Made by a program: the position numbers and the translations under genes. A DNA stretch of 64,000 nt from PRDV01 sp963710865 (GTDB taxonomy: Bacteria > Babelota > Babeliae > Babelales > Babelaceae): assembly GCA_963710865.1 (NCBI GenBank), contig CAVQBR010000002.1:1364001-1428000 (forward strand). The letters run 5' to 3'. The notes beneath the pieces were generated by a model, which saw only the letters and a program-made list of their open reading frames with translations, had not been told where the DNA came from and ran no database searches. Position 1 is the first letter of the stretch. The number at the start of each line of letters is the position of its first letter. Positions 43,226-53,486 of this stretch are shown in pieces.

Positions 43226-45598
43226 ATGAATTTCTTTTTACTAACGGTAATGCTAATATTCAGTTGCGAAATATCATTTGGAATGATAAAGCTGTCTGAA
43301 CTTGAAGAAGCGTTAGTTATGGCATGCAAATCTGGCCAAACTCAGGCTGTTCAGGTTTTGTTGGAAGCCGAGGTAAATAAAAATATCTTGACAGCAGAGG
43401 GTTCAACTCCCTTGTGTATAGCAGCCCAGAATGGCCATCGCGAAGTGGTAAGAGTTTTGCTAGAAAATGGGGTAGACATAAATAAATCTGGTAATGGTGC
43501 AACTCCATTATATAGAGCATCAGAATATGGGCATAAAGAAGTTGTTGATTTGTTGCTACGTTCAGGAGCTAATAGATCTCTCTCTTTCCAGGAATTCACA
43601 CCACTTCTCATTGCCACTCAGAACGGCCATGCCAGCATAGTGAGATTATTATTAGCTAATAAGACTGAGAAGACCAATTTATTAATGGTTACCGTTACCC
43701 AGGCTCCTCATGAGATAAAACCACATGCAACTGAGCAAGCGCTTCAGATAGATCGGCGCAGAGTTGAAGGTTCCTTTGATCCAGCAGTGGCATATGAGGA
43801 ATTAAAACCGACTTCAGCACTGCAAGCTTCGGCTTCGAAGCCATACTCTCACAGCCGTGGTGAAAAAATCATAGTATCCGGCGTGTCGGCAGCTACTCCA
43901 GTTGATGGCGACATTGGTATACATGAATATGCTGGGAAAAAAGACTCTGCAAAAGAGCACAAAAAGCATGCAGCAGCACGAACAAAATCAGAAAAAAAGA
44001 AATCGAATTTAGATTATCATATCACTCGCGGAAACCACTATTTTGCTGATTATCAATGGTCGCGTGCATTAGAGCATTATACGAGTGCATTACGTAAGGT
44101 GGACCGAGAAACGGAGACTCACTACTTTATTGTGGGCAAGATAATGCAGATACATCACAGAACTAAAGATAGCATTGAAGCTGTAAGAAATGCCCGAATT
44201 TTAGAAGCTCAGAGCAAGCATCCTGGGATGAAGGCGCTTTCGCTTTTTATATTGGCAGAATGTGCATACCAGGGGAACGGTTTGCCCCAAGATCTTGGTG
44301 TTGCTTTAGAGTATGCTCAAAGGGCTGCCAATCAAAATGATCATCATGAAGCACGAGAACATGGGGTTCTTCTTGCGACAAAAATTAGAACTGAACTAGG
44401 TTTGGTGCAAGAGAAAGAAGAATTTGTTCGAAGATTAGCCGATGAACAAGAAAAAAAGCAAATGGAAGAAACCCGAAGGGCTTCTGAAGAAAAGAGGTTG
44501 ATTGAAGAAGACCGAAGGGCCTTAGAAAATGAGCTGTTAAAAGCAAGGTTAGCATTCGAACAGGAAAAGAGACAGATGGAAGAAGAACGAAGGGCTCTGG
44601 AAAATGATAGGTTAAGAGCAAAGTTAGCAGAACAGGAAAAAAAGCAAGCCGCTGAAGTGCAAAGGTTAGCATTCGAACAGGAAAAAAGACGAATGGAAGA
44701 AGAGCGAAGCGCTTTGGAAAATGACCGATTAAGGGCAAAGTTAGCAGAACAAGAAAAAAAGCAAGCAGCTGAAGCGCAAAGGTTAGCAGCAGAGCATGAA
44801 AAAAGACGGATGGAGGAAGCTCGAAGGACTCCGATAAGATCGGTGCCCGAGACAATAGACATGAGCACGGAAAACATGACAGACCTTCCTGTTAAAGCAT
44901 GTGGATTTCCGACGACCGAATCTTTGTGGAATGCAGCCAAAGATGGTGATGCCAAACAAGTCATCCACCTACTGCGAGCTGGTGCTGATATAAATGCTAC
45001 GGTTAGGGGTGCCGGCGCCACAGCGCTTCTGCATTCACCCCCATTGTTGGCCGCTTCATTTAAAGGTCATAGTAAAGTGGTTAAGTTGTTATTGGATGCT
45101 GGTGCTGATGTAGATAAACCTAATAAAGTTGGAGATACCCCATTGTATTGGGCTTCATGTAAAGGTTTTGCTGAAGTGGTTCAGTTGTTATTGGCTGCTG
45201 GTGCTGATACAGGTAGGTATAGGAGGGAGAGCGTGAGCCCATTATGTATCGCTTCAGAAAGAGGTCACGTTGAAGTGGTTCGATTGTTATTGGATGCGGG
45301 TGCTACTATAGTGGAGCATACAACATTGATTTGTGCTGCTAAGAATGGCCATGTTGAAGTGGTTCAATTGTTATTGGATGCTGGTGCTGACATAGATGCC
45401 AGCAATGGTTTTGGGACGGCCTTGCATTGGGCAGTTTTGGGAGGTCATGAAGAAGTCGTCCGATTGTTGTTGAACTCAGGTGCAGATAGAAGTCTAGACA
45501 ATATTCAATACCGCACACCTCTGGATGATGCCATAAAAAATGGTAATACACAAATAATTAAATTGTTGAAATCAACTAATGTTCGTGTTCGTAAATAG
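43226..45598 (+). CDS. Exported ankyrin - Sel1/TPR-like - coiled-coil - ankyrin protein
   Basis: A 790-residue multi-domain protein. Signal peptide NFFLLTVMLIFSCEISFG; four ankyrin repeats (about 30-150); a polar linker; a helical repeat region (about 265-390: GNHYFADYQWSRALEHYTSA, then AECAYQGNGLPQDLGVALEY, a Sel1/TPR pattern); a charged coiled coil (about 395-535) built from a tandemly duplicated 39-residue unit; then about seven more ankyrin repeats (563-785). The mixture of two ankyrin blocks around a long coiled coil is typical of effector-like scaffolds that bring proteins together, but the target is unknown. Own promoter; flanked downstream by transposase debris. Confidence 0.9.
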   Translation: MNFFLLTVMLIFSCEISFGMIKLSELEEALVMACKSGQTQAVQVLLEAEVNKNILTAEGSTPLCIAAQNGHREVVRVLLENGVDINKSGNGATPLYRASEYGHKEVVDLLLRSGANRSLSFQEFTPLLIATQNGHASIVRLLLANKTEKTNLLMVTVTQAPHEIKPHATEQALQIDRRRVEGSFDPAVAYEELKPTSALQASASKPYSHSRGEKIIVSGVSAATPVDGDIGIHEYAGKKDSAKEHKKHAAARTKSEKKKSNLDYHITRGNHYFADYQWSRALEHYTSALRKVDRETETHYFIVGKIMQIHHRTKDSIEAVRNARILEAQSKHPGMKALSLFILAECAYQGNGLPQDLGVALEYAQRAANQNDHHEAREHGVLLATKIRTELGLVQEKEEFVRRLADEQEKKQMEETRRASEEKRLIEEDRRALENELLKARLAFEQEKRQMEEERRALENDRLRAKLAEQEKKQAAEVQRLAFEQEKRRMEEERSALENDRLRAKLAEQEKKQAAEAQRLAAEHEKRRMEEARRTPIRSVPETIDMSTENMTDLPVKACGFPTTESLWNAAKDGDAKQVIHLLRAGADINATVRGAGATALLHSPPLLAASFKGHSKVVKLLLDAGADVDKPNKVGDTPLYWASCKGFAEVVQLLLAAGADTGRYRRESVSPLCIASERGHVEVVRLLLDAGATIVEHTTLICAAKNGHVEVVQLLLDAGADIDASNGFGTALHWAVLGGHEEVVRLLLNSGADRSLDNIQYRTPLDDAIKNGNTQIIKLLKSTNVRVRK
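44549..44827 (+). repeat. Tandem 117-bp repeats encoding the coiled coil
   Basis: Two full copies (44549-44665 and 44666-44782) and a 45-bp third copy encode LAFEQEKR(Q/R)MEEER followed by ALENDRLRAKLAEQEKKQAA. Near identity at DNA level points to recent unequal duplication, so copy number may vary between strains. Confidence 0.9.
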
Positions 45599-45890
45599 CC
45601 TGGCTCTCGACTTAAATACACATGTGCACTCGCCATTGGAAATTTTTGAGGAAAGAATTTTTTGCTCCACATTTCAACCAAGAATCCAATGAGCAGTCAT
45701 TATTGCTCGCTGTCTGCAGGAATGATATAGCTCACATCGAGCAAGGCTCCTATCAGGAAAGTTTGATTTATTATAACGCGAGTTCGATGAAAAATAAAAA
45801 AAATCCAGTAGCATACTTTTTTAAAAAAAACTATCTTAATGGCGATACAGTGAAGCCATTGATTAGTTTTAATCTAAAAAGGAGATGCTA
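45599..45890. other. Spacer before the transposase remnant
   Basis: 292 bp behind the ankyrin/coiled-coil gene. A short open stretch from about 45622 has no recognisable product; it may belong to the 5' flank of the IS982 remnant. Confidence 0.35.
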
Positions 45891-46559
45891 ATGGATCTAA
45901 CTACTATTTTCTGTCATGTTGATGATTTTTGCAAGGAGTTTTCGAAAGAGCTCAACGAACGCTCGTTAACAGATGGCAATAATATGTCGCTTGAATTGAT
46001 CAATTCAAAACTAACGTTAAGCGAGGTGATGACAATACAGATATATTTTCACTTCTCAAGTTACCGAACATTTAAACATTATTACAAAAAGCATATCGAA
46101 ACATTCGAGAAATCTGCATTTCCGAATCTTGTGAGTTACAATAGATTCGTTAGCTAATGCAGTTAACTTTATTTTCTCTTACAACATTTATGACTGTAGC
46201 ACGTGCAGGAAAGATTACTGGCATTAGCTATATAGATAGTACAAAACTTCAGGTCTGTCATAATGCACGGATAAGAAGCCACAAATTATTTAAAGGGCTA
46301 GCACAAAGGGGAAAGACTTCTACCGGCTGGTTTTATGGATTTAAATTGCATATTATCGTAAATGATTATGGAGAAATTATCATTCTTATTAACCCCTGGC
46401 AATGTGAGTGATAGCAAGTTAGATGTAGTGTTAAAACTTGCACAGAAGCTTTATGGAAGGCTCTTTGGAGATAGAGGATATATTTCTAGCGGTCTCTTTG
46501 AAACACTCTACAATAATAGGCTTTTATTGGAAAAGAGTTCATTGAAATCAATAGAATAA
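45891..46559 (+). pseudogene. IS982-family transposase, frameshifted and truncated
   Basis: Reading over three frames gives an IS982-type DDE transposase: MDLTTIFCHVDDFCKEF, LTLSEVMTIQIYFHFSSYRTFKHYY, then after a one-base loss near 46155 MQLTLFSLTTFM, GISYIDSTKLQVCHNARIRS (first Asp), KRGKTSTGWFYGFKLH-like, and after another shift near 46385 LTPGNVSDSKLDVV and LYGRLFGDRGYIS (second Asp). The C-terminus with the catalytic Glu is missing. The element cannot move itself; no terminal repeats were found by eye. Confidence 0.85.
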
Positions 46560-46721
46560 ACGTGAAATACATTTTCATGGAACTAAATCCTTACATTGTA
46601 TCCCTTCATTTCCTATTTAGCGTATATCAACCTTGAAGAAAATACAACACGAATTTTTCTTTGAGATTAATAATGCATAGACCAAGCACGGTTTAGGTTA
46701 GGGTTTTTCACCGAATAAGTC

Positions 46722-49475
46722 CTAGCGTTTATTGGCTACAGATCTACCACATTCTTGGGCAAATAATTTAATTATTTCAATAGTGCCATCTCGTGCTGCG
46801 ATACATAGTGGGGTTGCCGCGTCATTAGTTCTTCTTTTATTCATATCAGCACCCGCTTTTAGTAACATCCGAACCACAGCAGTATGACCTTGCTGAGTTG
46901 CTATGAGCAATGGTGTTGCCCCATCTACAGTGTTGCCCCTATCGACTTCTGACCGTGAGTCAAGCAAGATTCGGACAATGTCAGGTTTGTTTGCCTGAGC
47001 TGCTATATACAATGAGGTTGCCCCCATTTTATTTACGCTATTAATATTTGCACCTCCAGCAAGCAAATAGCGAAGTACACCCACATGTCCACCTTCAGCG
47101 GCTACATGCAATGCCGTCGCTCCGTTACTATGTGTTGCGTGTATATCTGCTTGAGCCTCAAGCAGAAGCTTAACTACAGCAAGGTGACCTAGGCCTGCTG
47201 CCACGATCAATGGCGTTTCTCCATAACTATTTCTCTTATTCTTATCGGCCTTTGCATCAAGTAATAGAGTAACAAGTGCATCATCACCTCTGATCGTTGC
47301 TATATGTAATGGGGTTTGACCTTGGCACGTTTGTTCTGTATCAGCGTCCGCAGCAAGCAGAATTTTAACAACGCTCTCTTTTCCTTCCCAGACTGCCATA
47401 CTTAGGGGAGTTATCTCATTTTTACCTGCCCTGTTGCAATCGGCTCCTGCCCGAATTAAGATTTTAACTATTTGCGCATGACCTAACCGGGCTGCTGCGA
47501 TCAAAGGTGTCAATCCATCATCAGGTGCTGCCTCATCGGGATTGGCTTTATTGTTCAGGAGAGTTTGAACGAGAGCATATTGATTATCGCGAGCTGCTAA
47601 AAACAAAGCGCTTTTTTCTAATTTTGACTCAAGGGGTTTGGGAGAAATCGATTTAGCAAAGCTTCTTGGGCCTGTCATTGCCGATGGCTCTACTGGTTTA
47701 GGCCTATCCGGCTTTGCTTCACGTAATAACAGAACTACAGTGGCATGACCATTCGAAGCTGCTCTTAGTAAGGGAGGTAGACCAGTGTGATCTGTCTTAT
47801 CAATATCCGCATTTGCATTCAGGAGCATCTGAATGACTGAAGCATGGCCTTCTTGTGCTGCTATACATACTGGCGTTACCCCATGTGTGTTTGCCTTGTC
47901 CACATCGGCACCTGCTTCAAGCAATGCCTGCACTGCCATACTGTTGCCATTTTGAGCAGCTTTAAATAATGGGGTTTCTTGGTTGTTATCTGCCTTGTCT
48001 GTAACTGCTCCTGCACGAAGCAAAATGGCAATAGTTTCCGTCATTCCTTTTGCGGCTGCTGTAAGCAATGGAGTACCCTTCTTAGCTAGCTTTGCCAATT
48101 CAACTGCTCGCTGATATTCAGCCTGCTTTACTGCTTCAAGAAGTCTTGTCTCTTTGTCGCACTGCCTGTGGCCCTCCAAGTCTTTCAGCGCAGAATCGTC
48201 TTCTGTGTTTCTTGTGTCACCTGTGCTTGGCCCATCCGTCAGGAGGCCAGTCGAAGGGAGATTCTTTGCTGCGGCCCGTTTCTTTGAGTTTTTCGACATT
48301 TTTGGGACTACTGGTGGAGTACCTGAAAGGGGGGCCTGTAAGTTATTGCTTTTTATACCGTTAGATTCACTAGACCATTCGACAAGCAGGTGCTTAATAG
48401 ATGGATTATCGGTAAAGTCGAAAGCCTCTATTGAGCAACAATTTTTATGATGAGGTTTGGCTCCTTTTTCAAGCAAAAGCTTAATTATTTCCAAGTCATT
48501 TTTTTTAGTGGCAACGATGAGTGCTGTTTCGCCATTTGCGTCGGCATGATGTATCTTGCTGGTATCAATGAGATAGCGCACGAGAGTGAGAGCCTCTTGC
48601 ATAGCAAGGCTTTCGTTATACCGGTCTCTATACTCGATTAATTTCATAAGTAATGTTGTGCCTTGGTCATTCTGCATATTAAGCATTTCGGCGAACATGT
48701 TTTCTTGCGAAAATAGTATAAGAAGTTTAAGAAACTCCTGTGGTTTTTCGAAAGAAGACCTCATTAGGATCTTTGCTGGTTCGCTCTTTTTTGTTAATCG
48801 CGTTTGACCAGCAGCTGCGAGAAGAGTAGTTAAATCGAAAGCTTCTATGAGGATTTGTGCTTTTTCAGTATCTACCAGTGGAAAGGCGTGTGAAAGTGGT
48901 GACTTTGTATCAATGAGCGTCAGCATGCAATGTTTGCGTTTTGAATCGTTCACCAAGAATCTGAGCACGTTTGCAGAACTATGAGATAGTATGCTTTTCA
49001 ATAATATTGGATTTAATGCATGCTCGGGTTCATCCATAAGTATCGGTAGGAGTAAATCTTTGTTTATTTTGTGCTTCTCAAAGTCGGCAATAATTTTTTG
49101 CAGTGCAGCACTCGTTTGGGGCGTTTCCAAATTTCGCCAACTTTGTGCATGCGTAATTCCTGAAGCATACAGACGAAGCATGACTTCTGCAGGATCAGTC
49201 TTATATTGTTTTGCTATCAGAAGTGCTCCAGGTAGAAGCTCATCAAAAGTAATCGTTTGATCAATTTTTTCGGTTTTAAGATAGGATACGACCCGTTCAA
49301 GCGTTTTCTCAATATTATCTTTTTTATCACTGCTCGAGAGGAAGTAAATGAGTGCATTAGATTTGATGTCTTCCGATTCCACTAATGTCTCGTGCTGGTC
49401 TGCTGAATGGGTAATTGCGATCCCCAGCATTGGGGTGCTGGTTAGTAATGCTGCTGCTATTGATAGTGTTTTCAT
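46722..49475 (-). CDS. Exported ankyrin-repeat protein with long helical N-terminal domain (917 aa)
   Basis: From ATG 49475 (an upstream TTG at 49487 is less likely) the signal peptide is MKTLSIAAALLTSTPMLG. Residues about 25-300 form an alpha-helical domain without recognisable repeats (LERVVSYLKTEKIDQTITFD, LILFSQENMFAEMLNMQND); two ankyrin-like units follow (NGETALIVATKKNDLEIIKLL), then a basic, low-complexity linker (KMSKNSKKRAAAKN, about 395-440) and about thirteen ankyrin repeats to the end. The basic linker could act as a nuclear signal in a eukaryotic host, which is speculation. The protein closes with ECGRSVANKR. Confidence 0.9.
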   Translation of the reverse strand: MKTLSIAAALLTSTPMLGIAITHSADQHETLVESEDIKSNALIYFLSSSDKKDNIEKTLERVVSYLKTEKIDQTITFDELLPGALLIAKQYKTDPAEVMLRLYASGITHAQSWRNLETPQTSAALQKIIADFEKHKINKDLLLPILMDEPEHALNPILLKSILSHSSANVLRFLVNDSKRKHCMLTLIDTKSPLSHAFPLVDTEKAQILIEAFDLTTLLAAAGQTRLTKKSEPAKILMRSSFEKPQEFLKLLILFSQENMFAEMLNMQNDQGTTLLMKLIEYRDRYNESLAMQEALTLVRYLIDTSKIHHADANGETALIVATKKNDLEIIKLLLEKGAKPHHKNCCSIEAFDFTDNPSIKHLLVEWSSESNGIKSNNLQAPLSGTPPVVPKMSKNSKKRAAAKNLPSTGLLTDGPSTGDTRNTEDDSALKDLEGHRQCDKETRLLEAVKQAEYQRAVELAKLAKKGTPLLTAAAKGMTETIAILLRAGAVTDKADNNQETPLFKAAQNGNSMAVQALLEAGADVDKANTHGVTPVCIAAQEGHASVIQMLLNANADIDKTDHTGLPPLLRAASNGHATVVLLLREAKPDRPKPVEPSAMTGPRSFAKSISPKPLESKLEKSALFLAARDNQYALVQTLLNNKANPDEAAPDDGLTPLIAAARLGHAQIVKILIRAGADCNRAGKNEITPLSMAVWEGKESVVKILLAADADTEQTCQGQTPLHIATIRGDDALVTLLLDAKADKNKRNSYGETPLIVAAGLGHLAVVKLLLEAQADIHATHSNGATALHVAAEGGHVGVLRYLLAGGANINSVNKMGATSLYIAAQANKPDIVRILLDSRSEVDRGNTVDGATPLLIATQQGHTAVVRMLLKAGADMNKRRTNDAATPLCIAARDGTIEIIKLFAQECGRSVANKR

Positions 49476-49795
49476 GAGCACATTCAAATATTAGTATGGT
49501 TTATTGAAGGGTGTAGCCTTGAGCATAAAGTTATGCAGATTCATGCCTCTTACAAGCTCTAATCTTAGCGCTAAGTCAAAATAATGCAAATATGATTCGA
49601 GAGATTATGGCGCAAGATGATTTAACCTTTTGCGTGGCCAAAAGCTCAGATATCGTGATGATACACTTTGATGACTCGGTTATGATCGTATTGCATATTT
49701 TGCTCTGAAATGAAAAACTTTCTCGCAGGTAACAAAGAGCTAGGGAAGCGTCAAATCACTTCCGTTGGGTCCGTAAGCGGAGGATGGGATGAATT
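49476..49795. other. Spacer between ankyrin gene and sulP
   Basis: About 320 bp. The part next to 49475 should hold the ankyrin promoter. I see no gene, RNA or strong terminator here. Confidence 0.4.
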
Positions 49796-51397
49796 TTAGC
49801 TCGCCAATGCATTCGAATGAAGATATTCGATTGCATCTTTTGTAGTTTCAAACACCAAACCGCGGTTCACTAAGTCAATGTATGGTTGGGACTGCACCTG
49901 TAGAATAGCGGCGATATGGGGTTTGATTTCTGATAAGAGAACACGGTTTCCTTTTGATTGGAGGAACTCTATGATCTCATTTAAAGCATCAACTCCATCG
50001 AGATCGAGGTAGTAGATGCGAAGGCGCAAAATGACGTTCTTGGGATACTTAAATTCTCCTGTTTGAAAGCGCGCAGAATGCGCTTGGCTATTGATATACG
50101 CTAATGGTCCTTTAATTGAATAGACTATGTATTGAGGATCTGCAGGAAGCTCATTAAGCCCGCTCCCATTAACGGAGAGTTCATAATAGCCGTGAGAAAT
50201 TTTTTTTGCAAAGAGTATTAAGGAGAGAGCGGTTCCTACGAGAATTCCGAGTATTGGATCCTGCCAAATGGTAATGAAAGCTACCAAAAGCGATAGTACA
50301 AAATTGGGCTTGTCATATTTGAAAAGCTTCACCATATGCTCTCTTTCTATCATAGAGATAGCAATCATCACAAGAAGAGCTGCTATAACAGGCAGCGGCA
50401 TATAGGTAAAGTAACGTAAGAACCCAAGTGAAATAAGAGCGATAATGATACTGCTTATCCCTTGTGATAGTTTGTATTGAGCCCCAGATCTAATATTTAA
50501 AGCCGTGCGCGCTAACGCAGCTGTGGCTGGCATGCCTCCCATGAGCCCCGAGACCACGTTTGCAAGGCCCAGTCCCAATATTTCTCGAGATTTATGGTGT
50601 TTTGTTTTGGTAATGCCATCGGCAATTCGGGCAGAAATCATTGTTTCAATGAGAGCTATAAATGCTACGGTAAGTGCTGTTGTGAGTAATGAGGTATTAA
50701 ATGTAAGGTCTGGCTTGTTAAATAAATGTGCTTGGAGTTCTCCAAAGGTGGTGCCAAGAGTGGCCACTTGTCCTGGGACAATTCCTTTTGATGAAGCATA
50801 GCCTACCACTATTCCTAGTGGAGCTACTATAATCGGTCCAGGGATTGTCCTCAAGCGGGCAAAAAGGAGAAGTAAAAGGAGCGATAGTATAAACAGTATA
50901 CAAGCGGTATATGAGAGATCATGAAGGTGTTTGAGAGATTCCATTGCATTTGCAGCTATTTCTTTGTGCAGAGGGAGGTTTTTAAGTCCTAACGCTGAAT
51001 TTAACTGACTCAGTATTATTATGCAAGCAACACCTATTGTAAAACCGTGAATCGTACTTCCAGGTACAAAAATGAGAAACCTCTCGAGCTTGAAGTAATA
51101 CGCGAGGAGTATAAATAATCCGGTAATAATAGCGAGCAGGGGTAGTGTCTGAGGCCCATGTAAACTTGCATATCCTGCCAAAATGCCTGACAGGGCTCCA
51201 GTTGGCCCTATAATATTATAGTTGCTTCCACCGAAGTATGAAGCTATAAGGCCAGCCCACACCGCGGTAATAATACCAGCAATAGGTGTTGATTGTGAAG
51301 CAACTGCTAATGATATAGATAGGGGAATCGAGACGAGCGCTACGGTCAATCCTGATTTCCAATTTTGCAAAAAATGAGTTCTGAAAGAAGTTAGCAT
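49796..51397 (-). CDS. SulP-family anion transporter with STAS domain
   Basis: SLC26/SulP secondary transporter for anions such as sulphate or bicarbonate; substrate not readable. 533 residues from ATG 51397 (AAAGG eight bases upstream). Ten to twelve membrane helices with the conserved start SGLTVALVSIPLSISLAVAS, IIGPTGALSGILAGYA, and GLANVVSGLMGGMPATAALARTALN around the substrate site (part quoted). The C-terminal STAS domain (about 420-533; YLDLDGVDALNEIIEFL) is present. Lies next to dnaK, on the same strand, behind the dnaK terminator. Confidence 0.92.
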   Translation of the reverse strand: MLTSFRTHFLQNWKSGLTVALVSIPLSISLAVASQSTPIAGIITAVWAGLIASYFGGSNYNIIGPTGALSGILAGYASLHGPQTLPLLAIITGLFILLAYYFKLERFLIFVPGSTIHGFTIGVACIIILSQLNSALGLKNLPLHKEIAANAMESLKHLHDLSYTACILFILSLLLLLLFARLRTIPGPIIVAPLGIVVGYASSKGIVPGQVATLGTTFGELQAHLFNKPDLTFNTSLLTTALTVAFIALIETMISARIADGITKTKHHKSREILGLGLANVVSGLMGGMPATAALARTALNIRSGAQYKLSQGISSIIIALISLGFLRYFTYMPLPVIAALLVMIAISMIEREHMVKLFKYDKPNFVLSLLVAFITIWQDPILGILVGTALSLILFAKKISHGYYELSVNGSGLNELPADPQYIVYSIKGPLAYINSQAHSARFQTGEFKYPKNVILRLRIYYLDLDGVDALNEIIEFLQSKGNRVLLSEIKPHIAAILQVQSQPYIDLVNRGLVFETTKDAIEYLHSNALAS

Positions 51398-51534
51398 ACC
51401 AATACCTTTCAAATGGTTACAGAGTTAGTGTAGCAACGATGGTACCGCTTTGCAAAAGAGCCCTGACTCGATGTTCACGATCAATGTATATAAGGTTGGT
51501 TGTGGGAGTTGAGAAGTCTCGTTCCACATGAAAA

Positions 51535-51556
51535 GAGGGCAGGTTTACCTGCCCTC
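51535..51556 (-). terminator. Intrinsic terminator of dnaK
   Basis: Perfect nine-base stem (GAGGGCAGG/CCTGCCCTC) with a TTTA-type loop, followed on the minus strand by TTTTC, seven bases after the dnaK stop codon. Confidence 0.92.
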
Positions 51557-51562
51557 ATACTC

Positions 51563-53419
51563 TTATTCCGCTTCTACATCTATAGGACCATCATCCTTCT
51601 TTTCTTCCTCAGGTTTCTCTTGCTTATAGAGCAATTCAGCTACCTTATATGACGCTTGAAGGAGTTCGTCCGATGCTTTTTGGAGTTCTTCAGCATTGTC
51701 TGCATGTTCTTTCAGAGCAGTTTTTGCTTTTTCCAGAGCAGCATTTGTTTTGTCGACCTCTTCTTGAGGCAACTTGTCTTTGTTTTCAGCAACCGTTTTT
51801 TCAATATCGAGAATGAGCCCATCGAGTCGATTTCTCTTTTCGATAGTTTCACGAGCTTTACGATCTTCAGCTTCATGAGCTGCAGCTTCTTTTACCATCT
51901 TTTCAACTTCTTCTTTTGAAAGACCGGTACTACTGGTGATCGTAATTTTTTGCTCTTTGCCTGTTGCCTTATCCTTTGCCGATACATTTACAATGCCATT
52001 GGCATCAATATCGAAGGTAACTTCAACTTGAGGAACTCCTCGAGGTGCTGGTGGTAATCCTTCCAGTCTAAATTGACCAAGAAGTTTGTTATCCCGCGCA
52101 AACTCTCGTTCACCTTGAACAACGCGGATATCAACAGCAGTCTGATTATCTTCAGCTGTGCTAAATACCTGTGACTTGCGTGTCGGTATAGTTGTATTAC
52201 GTTCAATAAGCTTTGTCGCAATCCCACCCATTGTTTCTATTCCCAATGAGAGAGGGGTAACGTCAAGTAATAGTACGTCAGTGACTTCGCCTGCTAAGAT
52301 TGCTCCTTGAACCGCAGCACCTATTGCAACAACTTCATCAGGATTGACCGACTTATTTGGCTCTTTACCAAAAAAGTCTTTTACCAGCTGTTGTACCTTA
52401 GGCATGCGGGTTGAACCACCGACTAAAATAACTTCATCGATTTGCTCTTTAGAAACGCCTGCATCTTGCATAGCTTTTTTGCAGGGTGTTAAGAGCCTCT
52501 CAAAGATATCACTGCACAAGGATTCAAGCTTGGCTCGAGATAGCTTTATATGAAGATGCTTAGGTCCTGATGCATCTGCCGTAATGTAAGGCAGGTTAAT
52601 TTCAGTTTCATGCATGCTTGAAAGCTCGACCTTGGCCTTTTCAGCAGATTCTCTTAGCCGCTGAAGTGCCATACGATCATTTTGCAGGTCGATACCTGAG
52701 TCTTTTTTGAACTCTGCGATAAGAAAACTCACGATCTTTTGATCAATGTCATCACCACCTAAATGGGTATCTCCATTGGTAGATTTAACTTCGATAACGC
52801 CATCATGTATTTCTAAGACCGAGATATCAAATGTACCACCACCAAAGTCGAAAACTGCAATTGTTCCATTTTTCTTTTTATCCAAACCATAGGCAAGTGC
52901 AGCAGCTGTAGGCTCATTGATAATACGCAATACTTCAAGTCCCGCTATCATGCCAGCATCTTTGGTTGCTTGTCGTTGCGAGTCATTAAAATAAGCTGGC
53001 ACGGTAATGACAGCTTGCTTTACCGCATGACCTAGATAGTTTTCAGCAGATTGCTTGAGCTTACTCAGCACTGCAGCCGCAATCTCTTGAGGAGTATATT
53101 CTTTATCCTGAGCGACGATAGCTACGTCGCCATTTGGTTTCTTTGCTAACTTATAGGGAACGAACTGAGCTTCTTTGCTTACCTCATCATATTTATGGCC
53201 GATAAACCGTTTTGCTGAAAAAATAGTATTTTCAGGGTTTGTTACCGCTTGTCGTTTTGCAAGAACGCCTACTAGTCGTTTGCCATCTTTTGTAAAAGCA
53301 ACGACTGAGGGGGTTGTGTTTTGTCCTTCTTCATTAGGGATCACTTTAGGTGATCCACCTTCCATTACTGCTACTACCGAATTAGTTGTTCCAAGATCGA
53401 TACCTATTACTTTACGCAT
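51563..53419 (-). CDS. dnaK: Chaperone DnaK (Hsp70)
   Basis: ATP-driven chaperone that binds unfolded segments, partnered by DnaJ and GrpE (neither gene is nearby). 618 residues from ATG 53419, where AAAGGA lies upstream. Nucleotide-binding domain: GIDLGTTNSVVAVMEGG, GGDDIDQKIV, VFDFGGGTFDISVLE, VILVGGSTRMPKVQQLV; substrate domain from about 385 (LLLDVTPLSLGIETMGG, FSTAEDNQTAVDIRVVQGER); helical lid; acidic tail EEEKKDDGPIDVEAE. Complete. No CIRCE element was seen in the promoter. It is the cytosolic Hsp70; the exported J protein at 20786 could not reach it. Confidence 0.98.
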   Translation of the reverse strand: MRKVIGIDLGTTNSVVAVMEGGSPKVIPNEEGQNTTPSVVAFTKDGKRLVGVLAKRQAVTNPENTIFSAKRFIGHKYDEVSKEAQFVPYKLAKKPNGDVAIVAQDKEYTPQEIAAAVLSKLKQSAENYLGHAVKQAVITVPAYFNDSQRQATKDAGMIAGLEVLRIINEPTAAALAYGLDKKKNGTIAVFDFGGGTFDISVLEIHDGVIEVKSTNGDTHLGGDDIDQKIVSFLIAEFKKDSGIDLQNDRMALQRLRESAEKAKVELSSMHETEINLPYITADASGPKHLHIKLSRAKLESLCSDIFERLLTPCKKAMQDAGVSKEQIDEVILVGGSTRMPKVQQLVKDFFGKEPNKSVNPDEVVAIGAAVQGAILAGEVTDVLLLDVTPLSLGIETMGGIATKLIERNTTIPTRKSQVFSTAEDNQTAVDIRVVQGEREFARDNKLLGQFRLEGLPPAPRGVPQVEVTFDIDANGIVNVSAKDKATGKEQKITITSSTGLSKEEVEKMVKEAAAHEAEDRKARETIEKRNRLDGLILDIEKTVAENKDKLPQEEVDKTNAALEKAKTALKEHADNAEELQKASDELLQASYKVAELLYKQEKPEEEKKDDGPIDVEAE

Positions 53420-53458
53420 TCTGAGTCCTTTCAATGTTCAAGTTAATCTTTATATTAT

Positions 53459-53486
53459 TTTATACCCTTTTTTTAAAATATGTCAA
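53459..53486 (-). promoter_or_regulatory. Promoter of dnaK
   Basis: Minus strand: TTGACA (53486-53481), a 16-bp spacer and TATAAA (53464-53459), 40 bp before ATG 53419. It looks like a normal housekeeping promoter rather than a sigma-32 type. Confidence 0.75.

Noticed and set aside
44344..45021. Long minus-strand open frames opposite the coiled coil
   Set aside because: They are antisense shadows of the repetitive Glu/Lys/Arg-rich coiled-coil sequence, giving Ser/Phe/Leu-rich nonsense without start signals.
45622..45890. Small gene before the IS982 remnant
   Set aside because: No clear ribosome site and no recognisable product; treated as spacer.
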